Shown here: positions 33,440 through 43,343 of the stretch, one piece after another | How the letters are laid out: each line of letters starts with the position of its first letter | How positions within the stretch are numbered: the first letter of the stretch is position 1 | DNA from: Pseudoalteromonas haloplanktis ATCC 14393 | Lineage (GTDB): Bacteria; Pseudomonadota; Gammaproteobacteria; Enterobacterales; Alteromonadaceae | DNA length: 64,000 nt | Direction: 5' to 3' | Assembly (NCBI RefSeq): GCF_000238355.1 | Contig: NZ_AHCA01000004.1 | Span: 248,001 to 312,000, forward strand | Made by a program: the position numbers and the translations under genes | Notes under the pieces: model-generated | Told to the model about the DNA's origin: nothing | Databases searched by the model: none | The model's input: the letters and a program-made list of their open reading frames with translations, nothing else

Positions 33440-35109
33440 TGCGATGCTCCTGCGGTTCTAACTAGACGGACAAAGGCTGTATTACTTTTAGGATAAGCTA
33501 GATCATTACCATCACTCATATCAAACACATACGCTTGCGATAAGCTTGTACCATCAACGGCAGTTTGCGATGTCCAATAAATGAGCCCATCCGCAAGTAA
33601 GTTGCTATTTGGAGTATTAGGGAAATAGTTCTCATCAAGCAATATTGATTGTCCATGCTTTCCATAGTTAAGTAACGTTAATAGCTCTGTGTAAGTAGGC
33701 ACGCGCCAGTTAGTACCGCCACAGTAATCAAGAGCATTCACTTCATTAACGTACACTTGTAAATTACAGTTGCTATTACTTGGGCAGGTGCTGTTTGGCG
33801 TGCCAAGACTACTGCCTGATTGCACTCCCTCTTCATTGGTTAAGTACCAAGTATAGTGATTTTGCCCTTCGCGCAGTTGCGTGTTAGGTAACACGTTTGT
33901 GTTAGGGCTTTTTACTTCCCAAATCAACCCTGTAACATTATCGCGAATACAGCTGAAATTAGAGGCATTATCTAATAACTCATCGGCAAACTGGTTAAGT
34001 TTTGTAAAGTCAAAAGCTTGTTCACCTTTACCCACTTTTTCAATATGTGTACCAACCCCACTATCGCGGCCTACATAAGCATCTTGGCGCGGAAAGTCAG
34101 GACTTGTGCAGGCTATTTCTTGGGTATTGTTATAGCACTTGGTCATCCCAGTATCATTGATCAGCCCCAGAGGCTTAGAGTTAACCACAATATCAACACT
34201 ATCTTTTTCAGTTCGCCCTTTGTAGTCAGTTACGGTTACTTCAAAAGTATGGGTGTTCACCGCTTCAGTTGCTGGTGCGATGAAAGAAGTGACACATTGC
34301 TGTTGGTTATCCAGCACCGCACTACCTGCTGTTTGCTGCCAATAACATTTATATGTGTTAGTCACAGTTTGCGAATCGGTGGCATCCAATGTCACCTTCT
34401 CCAGTTCAATCACACTCTGATCACTGCCCGCGTTAGCAATAATTACTTCTGTGGTTTTGTTTAAAGTATGAGAATATTCGGTGCTTGATTCTCCTCCTTC
34501 ATCGTCTACCACAGTAATTAACCATGTGATCAAGGTATTCGTATCGAGTAAAGGATGCGAAAAACTAATTGTCGCATTGCTATTACTATCCACTGCAAGT
34601 GTTGGCCCTGCAATTTGTTGCCAGTTATAACTATTAATTTGGCCATTCTCATCAGGGTCTATCGAACCTGCTGCACTCAGGGTGATCGTATCTTGATAAT
34701 CAGAAGGGAGTGTTGCTGGCGCTGTTTGCGTAACAATGACTTGCGGTATTTGATTATTTGATTCTATTGCAATAAGTAAGTCATCACTTACTAACTGACC
34801 ATCGGTAGTCTGATAACTGACTCGCAGTAATAGTTCGCTGTCCGCTTTAATATCAGGAGCGGTAATCGTTTGCAGTGCACCATCAAGCGGGAAATCTTCT
34901 ATAATAGGACCACTGATCCTTTGCCAAGTAAATGTACCGTCGGCTGGCGATCCTTTAGCTTCTATTGTAAATTCACTTTTTTCAATAATTTGCTGGTCAT
35001 TTCCTGCAAATACTGATGCGGCGACAACAGGATTGTCGTTCCCCCCTCCACCGCCACCACATGCGGCTAATAAAGTGAAAAGTGGAGCAACTATTAAGGG
35101 AGATTTCAT
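33436..35109 (-). CDS. Surface lipoprotein with PKD-like repeats and DUF1566 domain
   Basis: A 557-residue probable lipoprotein. The signal peptide ends in LLAAC with the lipidated cysteine at residue 17, followed by a Gly6 stretch. Three immunoglobulin/PKD-like repeats come next (about 30-310), each with a WQ(R/Q)xxGP-type strand (FTWQRISGP, YNWQQIAGP, CYWQQTAGS). The C-terminal part (about 350-557) is a DUF1566 domain like that of the following gene (VTGLIWEV, NWRVPTYTELLTLL, IYWTSQT, FVRLVRTA). The start at 35109 has GAGGAAG at good distance; the ATG at 35124 overlaps that site. It may be a cell-surface binding protein; its ligand is unknown. Confidence 0.75.
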   Translation of the reverse strand: MKSPLIVAPLFTLLAACGGGGGGNDNPVVAASVFAGNDQQIIEKSEFTIEAKGSPADGTFTWQRISGPIIEDFPLDGALQTITAPDIKADSELLLRVSYQTTDGQLVSDDLLIAIESNNQIPQVIVTQTAPATLPSDYQDTITLSAAGSIDPDENGQINSYNWQQIAGPTLAVDSNSNATISFSHPLLDTNTLITWLITVVDDEGGESSTEYSHTLNKTTEVIIANAGSDQSVIELEKVTLDATDSQTVTNTYKCYWQQTAGSAVLDNQQQCVTSFIAPATEAVNTHTFEVTVTDYKGRTEKDSVDIVVNSKPLGLINDTGMTKCYNNTQEIACTSPDFPRQDAYVGRDSGVGTHIEKVGKGEQAFDFTKLNQFADELLDNASNFSCIRDNVTGLIWEVKSPNTNVLPNTQLREGQNHYTWYLTNEEGVQSGSSLGTPNSTCPSNSNCNLQVYVNEVNALDYCGGTNWRVPTYTELLTLLNYGKHGQSILLDENYFPNTPNSNLLADGLIYWTSQTAVDGTSLSQAYVFDMSDGNDLAYPKSNTAFVRLVRTAGASQ

Positions 35110-35204
35110 GCACTGCTTCCTCATTAAAATCGAAATTACATAGCGCTAAAGACTATGCCAATTTATTTATGAAGCAATTACAGTGCCAGTAGAGAAGAAG
35201 AAAA

Positions 35205-35537
35205 CTATAAATAACTCTCTTGATGAATACGAACAAATAACTTTGTCCCTACTTTACTGTAATCAATCTTATATTCACGGCCATCCAGCGCCTGAATAAA
35301 CAGTAAACGCTTTTCTTCACCAAAAATATCAACACTCGTGATATACACCACTTCTAAATAACGTTCTTTAGCTTCACGACGGTTTTTTGGCAGCTCTTCT
35401 TTAAATGGCTCTAAACCATGTTGAGTGACTTTAATTTTGGGGTGAATTTCAGAATTCACGATCACTAAATCGAGTTTTTTATCTTTGTGGATAATGGTAT
35501 TTCTGCCACTTTTAATAAAAGATCTATCTTGGCTCAT
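35205..35537 (-). CDS. Hypothetical 110-residue protein
   Basis: A small soluble protein, rich in Lys, Glu and Ile, with no signal peptide or membrane segment. I do not recognise the family. Predicted content is mostly beta strand around a central charged helix (EELPKNRREAKERYLEVV). The start has an AGGA ribosome site. It begins 16 bp after the stop of the two-helix membrane protein gene at 35554, so the two probably form an operon. The reading frame and the ribosome site are the only evidence that it is a gene. Confidence 0.6.
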   Translation of the reverse strand: MSQDRSFIKSGRNTIIHKDKKLDLVIVNSEIHPKIKVTQHGLEPFKEELPKNRREAKERYLEVVYITSVDIFGEEKRLLFIQALDGREYKIDYSKVGTKLFVRIHQESYL

Positions 35538-35553
35538 CGCTTCATCCTACTTA

Positions 35554-36282
35554 CTAACGTTTATTGTCAAACGTCTTTCTCTCTAATTGAGATTGTATAA
35601 ATACTACTGGATTACTCCGCCATGCATTTAAACTACGGCTAAAGTCCCAAATACTGCTATCTAATGCACTTGCAGGTAACAACAAATCATATCCGGTTAA
35701 TTGTTGCAAATGTCGCATTCGGTTAGCAAACATGGCAATCAAGCCATCAAAGCTACACCCATGCACTGAAGTGTAATGATTATCTTCAATTAGCCATTCT
35801 GATGGGCAATTGCCATTTTTGCAATGTTTTTGAACTACTTGCATAAATAAGTGCCTTTGCTCAATCAATAATTTACCCGCGATCCTTGGCGCTAATTGTG
35901 ATAAAAACTCATCGGTATTGTAAAGTTTAATACCTACCGCATTTAACTCAAGTTGTTCAAACTCTTGTTCGACTTTAGGGATCCCACTGTGTTGGAAGTT
36001 TTTTTGCTTAACACTCCAATAACCATATTTATGCTGATATATAAGCTCTTGTTCTGTAATAACTAAACTATAAAATGGCTCTTGAGTTTTTAAAAAGCCA
36101 ACAAAAATTGCCGCCAAGCATAAACTCACCAAAAAAATTTCCAAAAGACTAATTTCACCAGGGCGTAGTAAATTAACCAGCATTATAAATATAAGCCCGA
36201 TAGCCCCAACGGTTAAAATTTCTATACCGTTACGTGCACCTTGCGCGCGCAACTTCAACACACTCTGTTTGCATTTAACCAT
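35554..36282 (-). CDS. Membrane protein of unknown function (possibly DUF2982)
   Basis: A 242-residue protein. Two membrane helices near the N-terminus (about 20-38 and 45-62) are followed by a soluble domain of about 180 residues that should face the cytoplasm. It resembles the uncharacterised two-helix proteins grouped as DUF2982 in Vibrio, Shewanella and relatives, but I hold this loosely. The ATG at 36282 is chosen over a TTG five codons upstream; neither has a clear ribosome site. It is divergent from the RND efflux genes across 245 bp and probably co-transcribed with the 110-residue gene. Confidence 0.6.
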   Translation of the reverse strand: MVKCKQSVLKLRAQGARNGIEILTVGAIGLIFIMLVNLLRPGEISLLEIFLVSLCLAAIFVGFLKTQEPFYSLVITEQELIYQHKYGYWSVKQKNFQHSGIPKVEQEFEQLELNAVGIKLYNTDEFLSQLAPRIAGKLLIEQRHLFMQVVQKHCKNGNCPSEWLIEDNHYTSVHGCSFDGLIAMFANRMRHLQQLTGYDLLLPASALDSSIWDFSRSLNAWRSNPVVFIQSQLERKTFDNKR

Positions 36283-36527
36283 AACGATAAAAAACAATAT
36301 AAAAAACGTACATAATTATAGCCCAAATAATCAATTTACGTATTTTCAAACAACGTGAACATGTGTTCGTCAACTTCATAACTCTCTCATTTATAATTAC
36401 AAAACAGGAACAAATTGATAAATAATTTAACTTTTACGCCTAACCGACAAATTTATGAGATACGCGACAGCTATTTCACGCTGTTATTTTGTACACTAGA
36501 GGCAATTAATTTTCCGGTACTCTTAAA

Positions 36528-37580
36528 ATGTATTCAAAGCAATCTGGCAAAGCGCTATTTCCATTTATCATTACCCTGCTTTTAGGGCTATGTGTTTATC
36601 TTTACTTGCCAAGTAGTCAAGGTGAACAATCAGACTTTACTGCAAGTGCAACTCAAGTAACGGCTCATACGGTGGCAAGCGAAGAAAATGCTGTCCTCAT
36701 TGAGGCTATCGGCAGTGCGCGTGCGAATCAAGCAATTTATATTAAAAGCGCACAAAATGACTATGTTACTGATATCTATTTTAAAGATGGCGACTTAGTC
36801 AGTAAAGGCCAAAAGCTAGTGCAGTTACAATCACTGCAAGAAGAATTAACCGTAAAAGAATTGGCTATCAACTTGCGTGAAGAAAAACGTCAACTGGAAC
36901 GTTTAACAGAGCTTTCTCGCTCACAGGCAACCGCAAAGTCACTGTTAGAAGAACAACTTTCTCGTGTTGATGCAACCGAAGCACAACTTGAGAATGCCAA
37001 AACAAAACTAACTGAAATGACGATTACAGCCCCTTTTTCAGGTATTTTAGGTAAGCGTCAAATTTCAATTGGTGCTTATGTAAATAATAGCACCATAATT
37101 ACTAGCCTAGATGATATCAGCATAATCAAAGTCGACTTTAAAGTACCGGAGAAATACTTAGCGCAATTAAACGTGGGCATGAAAGTTATGACCCAAAATG
37201 ACGCTTATCCAGAAAAAACGTTTACCGGTAAAGTCACCCATGTAAGCGCACGTATTGATGCGATTACTCGCAGTGTTGAAGTAACCGCGAGTTTTGCTAA
37301 TAAAAGCGGCTTATTACGCCCGGGTATGCTGCTGAACACCGCTTTACAACTAAGCTCAAACCAAGCCATGATGGTGCCAGAAAAAGCGGTTATACCACAG
37401 CAGGATAAACATTATGTGTTCCAAATTGAAGATGGTATAGCCACCAAAGTAGAAGTTCATGTTGCAGGTCGCCATAACGGGTGGGTAGCTATTGACTCAG
37501 GAATTAGTAATGGTCAGCTCGTTGTTACAGAAGGAATTATTAAAATTCGTTCTGGTAGCAAAGTTACTGTAAAGGGGTAG
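36528..37580 (+). CDS. RND efflux periplasmic adaptor (membrane fusion protein)
   Basis: A 350-residue adaptor that links an RND pump to an outer-membrane channel. It has an N-terminal membrane anchor (residues 12-28) with no lipobox. A split biotinyl-lipoyl-like domain (IYIKSAQNDYVTDIYFKDGD, then TITAPFSGILGKRQISIGAYV) encloses a short coiled coil (about 100-150). A beta-barrel domain (VDFKVPEKYLAQLNVGMKV) and a membrane-proximal domain follow. The pump gene follows after 3 bp. No TolC-type gene is in the window, so the channel must be encoded elsewhere. No regulator is next to it, and the substrate is unknown. Confidence 0.9.
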   Translation: MYSKQSGKALFPFIITLLLGLCVYLYLPSSQGEQSDFTASATQVTAHTVASEENAVLIEAIGSARANQAIYIKSAQNDYVTDIYFKDGDLVSKGQKLVQLQSLQEELTVKELAINLREEKRQLERLTELSRSQATAKSLLEEQLSRVDATEAQLENAKTKLTEMTITAPFSGILGKRQISIGAYVNNSTIITSLDDISIIKVDFKVPEKYLAQLNVGMKVMTQNDAYPEKTFTGKVTHVSARIDAITRSVEVTASFANKSGLLRPGMLLNTALQLSSNQAMMVPEKAVIPQQDKHYVFQIEDGIATKVEVHVAGRHNGWVAIDSGISNGQLVVTEGIIKIRSGSKVTVKG

Positions 37581-37583
37581 ACC

Positions 37584-40500
37584 GTGAAAATTACTGATAC
37601 AAGTGTTAAACGCCCGGTTTTTGCGATCGTAATAAACTTATTGCTGCTAACCTTTGGTTTAGTCGCATTTTCCATGTTACCGCTGCGTGAATATCCTGAT
37701 ATTGAATCACCCATTGTCAGTGTGAGCACTGAATACACAGGTGCGTCAGCCGAGATAATTGAAACTAAAATAACCCAAGTACTTGAAAACCGTATCTCTG
37801 GTATTGAGGGCATTAAGAGTATTAATTCATCGAGTCGTAATGGCCGCTCTAATATCACGATTGAGTTTAATATAAACCGTGATATTGATGCTGCATCAAA
37901 CGATGTACGCGAACGTGTCGCCCGTGCTCTTGACAGCTTACCTGAACAAGTACGCCCACCCGAAGTGTCAAAATCAAACAGCGATGAAAGCCCTATAGCA
38001 TGGTTTTTACTTAACAGTGACACCATGAACTCGCTACAGCTTTCTGATTATGCACAGCGCTTTATTGTAGACCGCTTAGCTGTTGTTGATGGTGTATCGA
38101 ATGTTCGTGTTGGTGGTGAACGCAAGTACGCGATGAAAATCTGGCTCAACCGCCAAGCGATGGCGGCGCGTGGCATTACCAGTAGCGATATCGAAAACAC
38201 CCTGCGTACAGAAAACGTAGAATTACCAGCGGGTGAAATTGAATCTATCGACCGTGATTTTACTGTGCGAACTGCCCGTAGCTATAAAGAGCAACGTGAC
38301 TTTCAAAACCTTGTCATTAAACGAGGCGACGATGGTTATTTGGTACGCCTTGGTGAAGTAGCCGACGTACACCTTGAAGCCGCTGATGATGAAAGCTTAT
38401 TCCGTGGTAATGGCCGTAACATGGTAGGCCTAGGTATTGTAAAACAAGCAAAAGCTAATACGTTAACCGTGGTTGATAACGCCCGCGCTGAACTTGAAAA
38501 AATCAAACGTAACTTGCCAGAAGGCACGACCATTCAAGACAGCTATGATTCATCTATCTTTATTAAAGAATCAATAAACGAAGTGTACAGTACACTGGCG
38601 ATTTCTATGGCCTTAGTGGTGCTAATTATTTTCTTATTCTTAGGAAATATTCGCGCAACGTTGATCCCCGCAGTAACAGTACCTGTTGCGCTAGTAGGCA
38701 GCTTTATGTTCTTACTGGCAATGGGCTATTCAATTAACTTATTAACCTTACTTGCCTTAGTATTAGCGATTGGTTTAGTGGTTGATGATGCGATTGTAAT
38801 GCTAGAGAACATCCACCGCCGCATTGAGTTAGGCGAGCCTGCATTATTGGCAGCGTATCGCGGTGCTCGAGAAGTTGGTTTTGCGATTGTTGCCACTACG
38901 CTTGTATTGATCTCAGTATTTGTACCCTTAGTATTTATGGATGGTCGTATTGGTGCTTTATTTACTGAGTTTGCTATGGCCGTAAGTGCGGCAGTATTCT
39001 TCTCAAGTATTACCGCATTAACACTGTCTCCTGCGCTGTGTTCATTAGTCCTTAAACCCTCTTCAAAAGAAGGCAAGTTCAGTCAGTGGATGGACCGTAC
39101 TTTTGACAAGATTGAACAAAGCTATAAGAACGCATTGCGCTTAAATATGACTCGCTCAGGTGGCTTAGCAATTACCTTACTACTGGCGGGTTTTGTTAGT
39201 TATGCATTATTTCAGCAAACACCTTCAGAGCTGACCCCTAAAGAAGATCGCGGAACCTTCTTCCTAATGATGAGTGGCCCAGAAGGTGCTAGTTACGAAA
39301 ATAACGCCGCAAATATGGCTAAAATAGAAGAACGCTTAATGCCCTACTCTGAGTCTGGCGAGCTAAGCCGCGTATTAGTGCGTGTGCCTGGCTGGGGCGG
39401 CACAGGCGGTGTTGCTATTGTAGGCATGGCCGACTGGGATGAACGTAAACGCTCAACCTGGCAAGTCATGGATGAGATCAGTGGCAAAATGGCCGAAGTT
39501 ACCGATGTACGCACATTCGCTATTATGCGCAGCGGTATTGGCGGTGGTGGTTCTTCTCGCCCTATCGAGTTTGTTCTACAAGGTAACGATTATGACCAAC
39601 TTGCCGATTGGCGCGACCGTATCATTAAACGCGCAGAAGAAAACCCAGGTCTGGTGCGAATCGATCATGATTACAAAGAAACTTTCCCACAATTTTTGAT
39701 CAGTATAGATAAAAATAAAGCGGCTGATTTAGGTGTATCAGTCTCTGATGTAGGCCGCACCCTTGAAACAATGCTGGGTCAGCGCCGAGTAACCACGTTT
39801 ATCGACCGCGGTGAAGAATACGATGTGATCTTAAAAGGCACTAAAGCTGACTTTGCAGATCCAACCGATATTTCAAATATCTACTTAAAATCACGCAGTG
39901 GTGAACTAGTGCCATTAGATAGTTTGATCAGCCTAAAAGAAGAAGCCACTGCATCACGTTTGAACCGTTATAACCGTATGCGCGCGATTACACTCAGTGC
40001 CAACCTTGCTGATGGTTATACACTCGAAGAAGCACTTAACTTTTTAAATGAGGTAGCCGCGCAAGAGAATGATATCGATGGTGCGGTTGATTACAAAGGT
40101 GAGTCACAATTATTCTACGAAGGTGCTTCAGCAATGACCTACGTATTTGTTTTAGCTCTTACTGTTACCTTCTTAGTATTAGCTGCGCAGTTTGAGAGCT
40201 TTGTACACCCATTTGTTATTATGTTAACAGTACCTCTGGGATTGATGGGGGCGATGTTTGGATTGTGGTCTACAGGGCTTACTTTAAACATTTACAGCCA
40301 AATTGGTATTGTCATGTTAATTGGCCTCAGCGCTAAAAATGGTATTTTGATTGTTGAATTTACCAATCAGCTGCGAGACCAAGGTGTTGAGTTTAGTGAA
40401 GCAATACTACAAGCGGCAACAATGCGACTGCGCCCTATTATTATGACTTCATTAACCACGGTAATGAGCGCCGTGCCGCTAGTATTAGCATCAGGCCCTG

Positions 40501-40682
40501 GTGCTGAAAGCCGAATGGTAATCGGTGTAGTTGTATTTACCGGCGTGATTGTTGCGACCATACTCACACTATTTGTGGTGCCTGCCGCCTACTATGCGCT
40601 CGCTCGCAACACCCAATCACCTGAGTTTTTACAACAAAAACTTAATCAGCAAGAAGCTGAAAAACCACTTAAAGAGCTTTAA
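37584..40682 (+). CDS. RND efflux transporter, HAE1 type
   Basis: A 1032-residue inner-membrane proton/drug antiporter of the AcrB class. It starts at GTG 37584 (AAGGGG upstream). The topology is the usual 12 helices in two repeats with large periplasmic loops. The proton-relay helix GLVVDDAIVMLENIHRR has the Asp pair near residues 401-402, and the conserved lysine-bearing helix of the second half reads IGLSAKNGILIVEF. The length and the HAE1 hallmark GASAEIIETKITQVLENRI near residue 51 fit multidrug pumps rather than heavy-metal ones. It is followed by a strong terminator. Confidence 0.95.
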   Translation: MKITDTSVKRPVFAIVINLLLLTFGLVAFSMLPLREYPDIESPIVSVSTEYTGASAEIIETKITQVLENRISGIEGIKSINSSSRNGRSNITIEFNINRDIDAASNDVRERVARALDSLPEQVRPPEVSKSNSDESPIAWFLLNSDTMNSLQLSDYAQRFIVDRLAVVDGVSNVRVGGERKYAMKIWLNRQAMAARGITSSDIENTLRTENVELPAGEIESIDRDFTVRTARSYKEQRDFQNLVIKRGDDGYLVRLGEVADVHLEAADDESLFRGNGRNMVGLGIVKQAKANTLTVVDNARAELEKIKRNLPEGTTIQDSYDSSIFIKESINEVYSTLAISMALVVLIIFLFLGNIRATLIPAVTVPVALVGSFMFLLAMGYSINLLTLLALVLAIGLVVDDAIVMLENIHRRIELGEPALLAAYRGAREVGFAIVATTLVLISVFVPLVFMDGRIGALFTEFAMAVSAAVFFSSITALTLSPALCSLVLKPSSKEGKFSQWMDRTFDKIEQSYKNALRLNMTRSGGLAITLLLAGFVSYALFQQTPSELTPKEDRGTFFLMMSGPEGASYENNAANMAKIEERLMPYSESGELSRVLVRVPGWGGTGGVAIVGMADWDERKRSTWQVMDEISGKMAEVTDVRTFAIMRSGIGGGGSSRPIEFVLQGNDYDQLADWRDRIIKRAEENPGLVRIDHDYKETFPQFLISIDKNKAADLGVSVSDVGRTLETMLGQRRVTTFIDRGEEYDVILKGTKADFADPTDISNIYLKSRSGELVPLDSLISLKEEATASRLNRYNRMRAITLSANLADGYTLEEALNFLNEVAAQENDIDGAVDYKGESQLFYEGASAMTYVFVLALTVTFLVLAAQFESFVHPFVIMLTVPLGLMGAMFGLWSTGLTLNIYSQIGIVMLIGLSAKNGILIVEFTNQLRDQGVEFSEAILQAATMRLRPIIMTSLTTVMSAVPLVLASGPGAESRMVIGVVVFTGVIVATILTLFVVPAAYYALARNTQSPEFLQQKLNQQEAEKPLKEL

Positions 40683-40691
40683 GCAACTTTT

Positions 40692-40721
40692 AGCGTTGCT
40701 GCACTATGCAGCAACGCTTTT
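40692..40721 (+). terminator. Intrinsic terminator of the RND operon
   Basis: A 12-bp perfect stem AGCGTTGCTGCA/TGCAGCAACGCT with a 3-nt loop, then a short T-run, 9 bases after the stop codon. Confidence 0.9.
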
Positions 40722-40820
40722 CCCTTTCCTCATTCTGATCCGTGAAATAAAACACCGTCTTAGCCGTTCTTCTGCTAGGCTAGAACATCTGCGTAATTTA
40801 ACGTTTTTAGGAGTACATAT

Positions 40821-41357
40821 ATGAGCAAAGCAATTGAAACTGCTACCTTTGGTGGCGGCTGTTTTTGGTGTATTGATGCCGCATTTAGACGGGTAAAAGG
40901 CGTTACCCATGTAAGCTCTGGTTACACCGGTGGCGAAACAACAGATCCAACCTATAAACAAATATGTACAGGGCTTACTGGCCATGCCGAAGTAGTTAAT
41001 ATCGAGTTTGATAGCAGCCAGATAAGCTTTGAGACCTTGCTCGCAATGTTTTTTACACTACACGATGCCACACAGCTTAATCGCCAAGGCAACGACGTGG
41101 GGACGCAATACCGCAGCGTAGTTTATTACCATAATACTGAGCAACAGACGCAAACAACTGACTACATTGCTAAATTACAAAGCCAAATACGCGAAAAAAT
41201 CGTCACAGAAGTGAGCCCTGCAACCACCTATTACCCGGCAGAGCAATACCATCAAGACTATTACAACGAAAATCCAGAGCAGCGTTATTGCAGTTTATTG
41301 ATTGCACCTAAGCTGCAGAAATTTGCTAAAGACTACAAAGCGTTTTTAATAAGTTAA
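40821..41357 (+). CDS. msrA: Peptide methionine sulfoxide reductase MsrA
   Basis: Reduces methionine-S-sulfoxide in proteins and free form. The product is 178 residues. The active-site motif GGGCFWC spans residues 11-17, with the catalytic Cys14. Family features HVSSGYTGG, GHAEVVNIEFD, FFTLHDATQLNRQGNDVGTQ and the QYHQDYY region are all present. It is a single-domain cytoplasmic form with no fused MsrB. Upstream GGAG at correct spacing supports the ATG at 40821. It shares a bidirectional terminator with btuB. Confidence 0.95.
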   Translation: MSKAIETATFGGGCFWCIDAAFRRVKGVTHVSSGYTGGETTDPTYKQICTGLTGHAEVVNIEFDSSQISFETLLAMFFTLHDATQLNRQGNDVGTQYRSVVYYHNTEQQTQTTDYIAKLQSQIREKIVTEVSPATTYYPAEQYHQDYYNENPEQRYCSLLIAPKLQKFAKDYKAFLIS

Positions 41358-41395
41358 ATAAAACTCAGCCCACATAATATTTTCATATCAGTACG

Positions 41396-41432
41396 AAAAA
41401 GCCCGACGCACAAAAGGTGTCGGGCTTTTTTA
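41396..41432. terminator. Bidirectional terminator between msrA and btuB
   Basis: GCCCGAC/GTCGGGC, extended by two further pairs, flanked by A5 on the left and T7 on the right. It serves two convergent genes. Confidence 0.88.
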
Positions 41433-41449
41433 TTTAGGTTGAAACGCGA

Positions 41450-43297
41450 TTAAAACTGGTAACTGGCGCCAACAAAGAACTGCCTACCAGCTGCATTGTA
41501 ACCAAGTAAGTCACCGTTAGCGGCAAACCCAGTACCTGCCGTAAAGTATTCTTTATCTGTAATATTCTCAATTCGAGCCTGAAATGATAACTCATCCAGT
41601 AATTGATAATTTGCGGCTATATTGAACACTGTATAAGCAGCCAACTCAGTATCATAATAAGCGATTGATGGACGTGAAGAGCGATATTGCATTGCGATAT
41701 TAGCGTCAAAATCACCCCAGCTTTTGCCAAGGGTGTAATTAAATGTTTCAGATGGTCTGCGCGGTAAATCTGTATTGGTTGTTTCATCTTTAGCGTCTAA
41801 GAAGCTAAGGTTGATGTTATGTTGAAATCCCAAACCTTCAAAATCAGCAGATAACTCAACACCTTGCATAGAGACTTTATCAATATTCGTTGCTACATAC
41901 TTACCAATTTCAGCATCATATTTATTATCAATTAAGTTATCAATGTTGTTGTCGAAAATAGCGATATCGTAACGCCCCCACTTTGTATCTAAAGTAACAC
42001 CAAACTCATTATTAACTGACTCTTCAGGTTTAATATCACTATTAGGGGCATACCAAAGACTATCCGTGACAAAGGCATTGATCAGCGATGGTGCTCTAAA
42101 TGCGGTTCCGTGGCTAAGGCGTACACTAAGATATTGATTTGCCTTATAGCCTACACCTGTTGTATAAGTATTTGCGCGGCCATGAAATTCGTAATCATCT
42201 GTTCTAACAACTGCGTTACCAAGCCAAGTTTCATCATCATAAAATACACCAACGAACACTGCATTATTATCGCGCTCTTCTTCAGATGAAGAAGCTGATG
42301 ATGCAGATAAGTCTTCATTTAAGTAATTAAACCCACCAGTAAGATCTAACGATTTTGTTACTGTATAAAGTCCACTGTATTCAAACTCAACACGCTCTGT
42401 GCTATAAATTTGTTGATCATCAGTCCCTGTTTGAATATTTTCTTCTTGGGATACACTCACTGATGCGCTTTGCGTATATACGTCCGAGCTTTTTTTCCAG
42501 CCAAGTTTTGCAATATAGTTTTCAAAATCGTACGCGTCATTACCCCATGCATTATCATACTCACCTTGGCCTTCGCTATACTGGCTAAGTAAGCTAAATT
42601 CACCTGCATTCAATGTTCTATATGCCAAATTAAAGCCAATGTTTTTATTAGTGTAACCGTCATCATCATGATCTTTTGTCACTGCTAATGATGGATCTTT
42701 ACCTGTTACATCATAACCATCAGTATCTTCATAACCTAAGTTATAATTAAAAGTGATAGCATCTTTTACAAGCCCGCCAGCTATTTGGTAGTTAGAATAA
42801 TTATCACTACCTAATGTGGCTGACACAGTATTTTTACTTGCTTGGCGGGTAATTATATTGATAACCCCAGCCACTGCATCTGAACCATAAATTGCCGCTC
42901 TTGCGCCTTTGACAATTTCAACGCGTTCAATACTATTAACTGGAATATTGGTTAATGATACACTACCGGAACTTGCATCACTTACACGCACGCCATCAAC
43001 TAACACTAGTGTATGCTTTGCACTGGCCCCACGAACAAATACATCAGCTTTTTGACCAAAGCCACCATTGCGAACAACATCGACACCAGCAATAGTGTTT
43101 AGAAGCGATGGTAAATCTCGATAATTATTCTTTTCGATTTCTATACGATCAATAACATCAACAGTCGCTAGCGTATCAGTAATTGATTGCTCAAATTTGT
43201 TAGCTGTTATCGTAAGACGCTCAATTGATTGCTCTGCAGACACAGAAAAAGATAACGCAGCAGCGATTGCTACGCCTAAAGTAGATTTGTTTAACAT
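41450..43297 (-). CDS. btuB: TonB-dependent vitamin B12 receptor BtuB
   Basis: A 615-residue outer-membrane receptor for cobalamin. The ATG at 43297 has AGGGGAT upstream and is followed by a signal peptide (MLNKSTLGVAIAAALSFSVSAEQ). TonB box region: IERLTITANKFEQ. Plug: DVIDRIEIEKNNYRDLPSLL, DVFVRGASAKHTLVLVDGVR and ERVEIVKGARAAIYGSDAVAGV, all typical of BtuB. The C-terminus FVGASYQF ends in Phe. The frame continues upstream into the riboswitch and is not coding there. The cobalamin riboswitch confirms the identity independently. No other B12 uptake genes are adjacent. Confidence 0.94.
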   Translation of the reverse strand: MLNKSTLGVAIAAALSFSVSAEQSIERLTITANKFEQSITDTLATVDVIDRIEIEKNNYRDLPSLLNTIAGVDVVRNGGFGQKADVFVRGASAKHTLVLVDGVRVSDASSGSVSLTNIPVNSIERVEIVKGARAAIYGSDAVAGVINIITRQASKNTVSATLGSDNYSNYQIAGGLVKDAITFNYNLGYEDTDGYDVTGKDPSLAVTKDHDDDGYTNKNIGFNLAYRTLNAGEFSLLSQYSEGQGEYDNAWGNDAYDFENYIAKLGWKKSSDVYTQSASVSVSQEENIQTGTDDQQIYSTERVEFEYSGLYTVTKSLDLTGGFNYLNEDLSASSASSSEEERDNNAVFVGVFYDDETWLGNAVVRTDDYEFHGRANTYTTGVGYKANQYLSVRLSHGTAFRAPSLINAFVTDSLWYAPNSDIKPEESVNNEFGVTLDTKWGRYDIAIFDNNIDNLIDNKYDAEIGKYVATNIDKVSMQGVELSADFEGLGFQHNINLSFLDAKDETTNTDLPRRPSETFNYTLGKSWGDFDANIAMQYRSSRPSIAYYDTELAAYTVFNIAANYQLLDELSFQARIENITDKEYFTAGTGFAANGDLLGYNAAGRQFFVGASYQF

Positions 43298-43343
43298 GAT
43301 ATCCCCTGACCCGCGCCCACCGCACAAGTGATAGTAAATTGAC

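Noticed and set aside
32927..35109. Phage tail-fibre or receptor-binding cassette, suggested by DUF1566 domains.
   Set aside because: There are no other phage genes, and the larger protein has a lipobox and PKD-like repeats, which fits a cell-surface protein.
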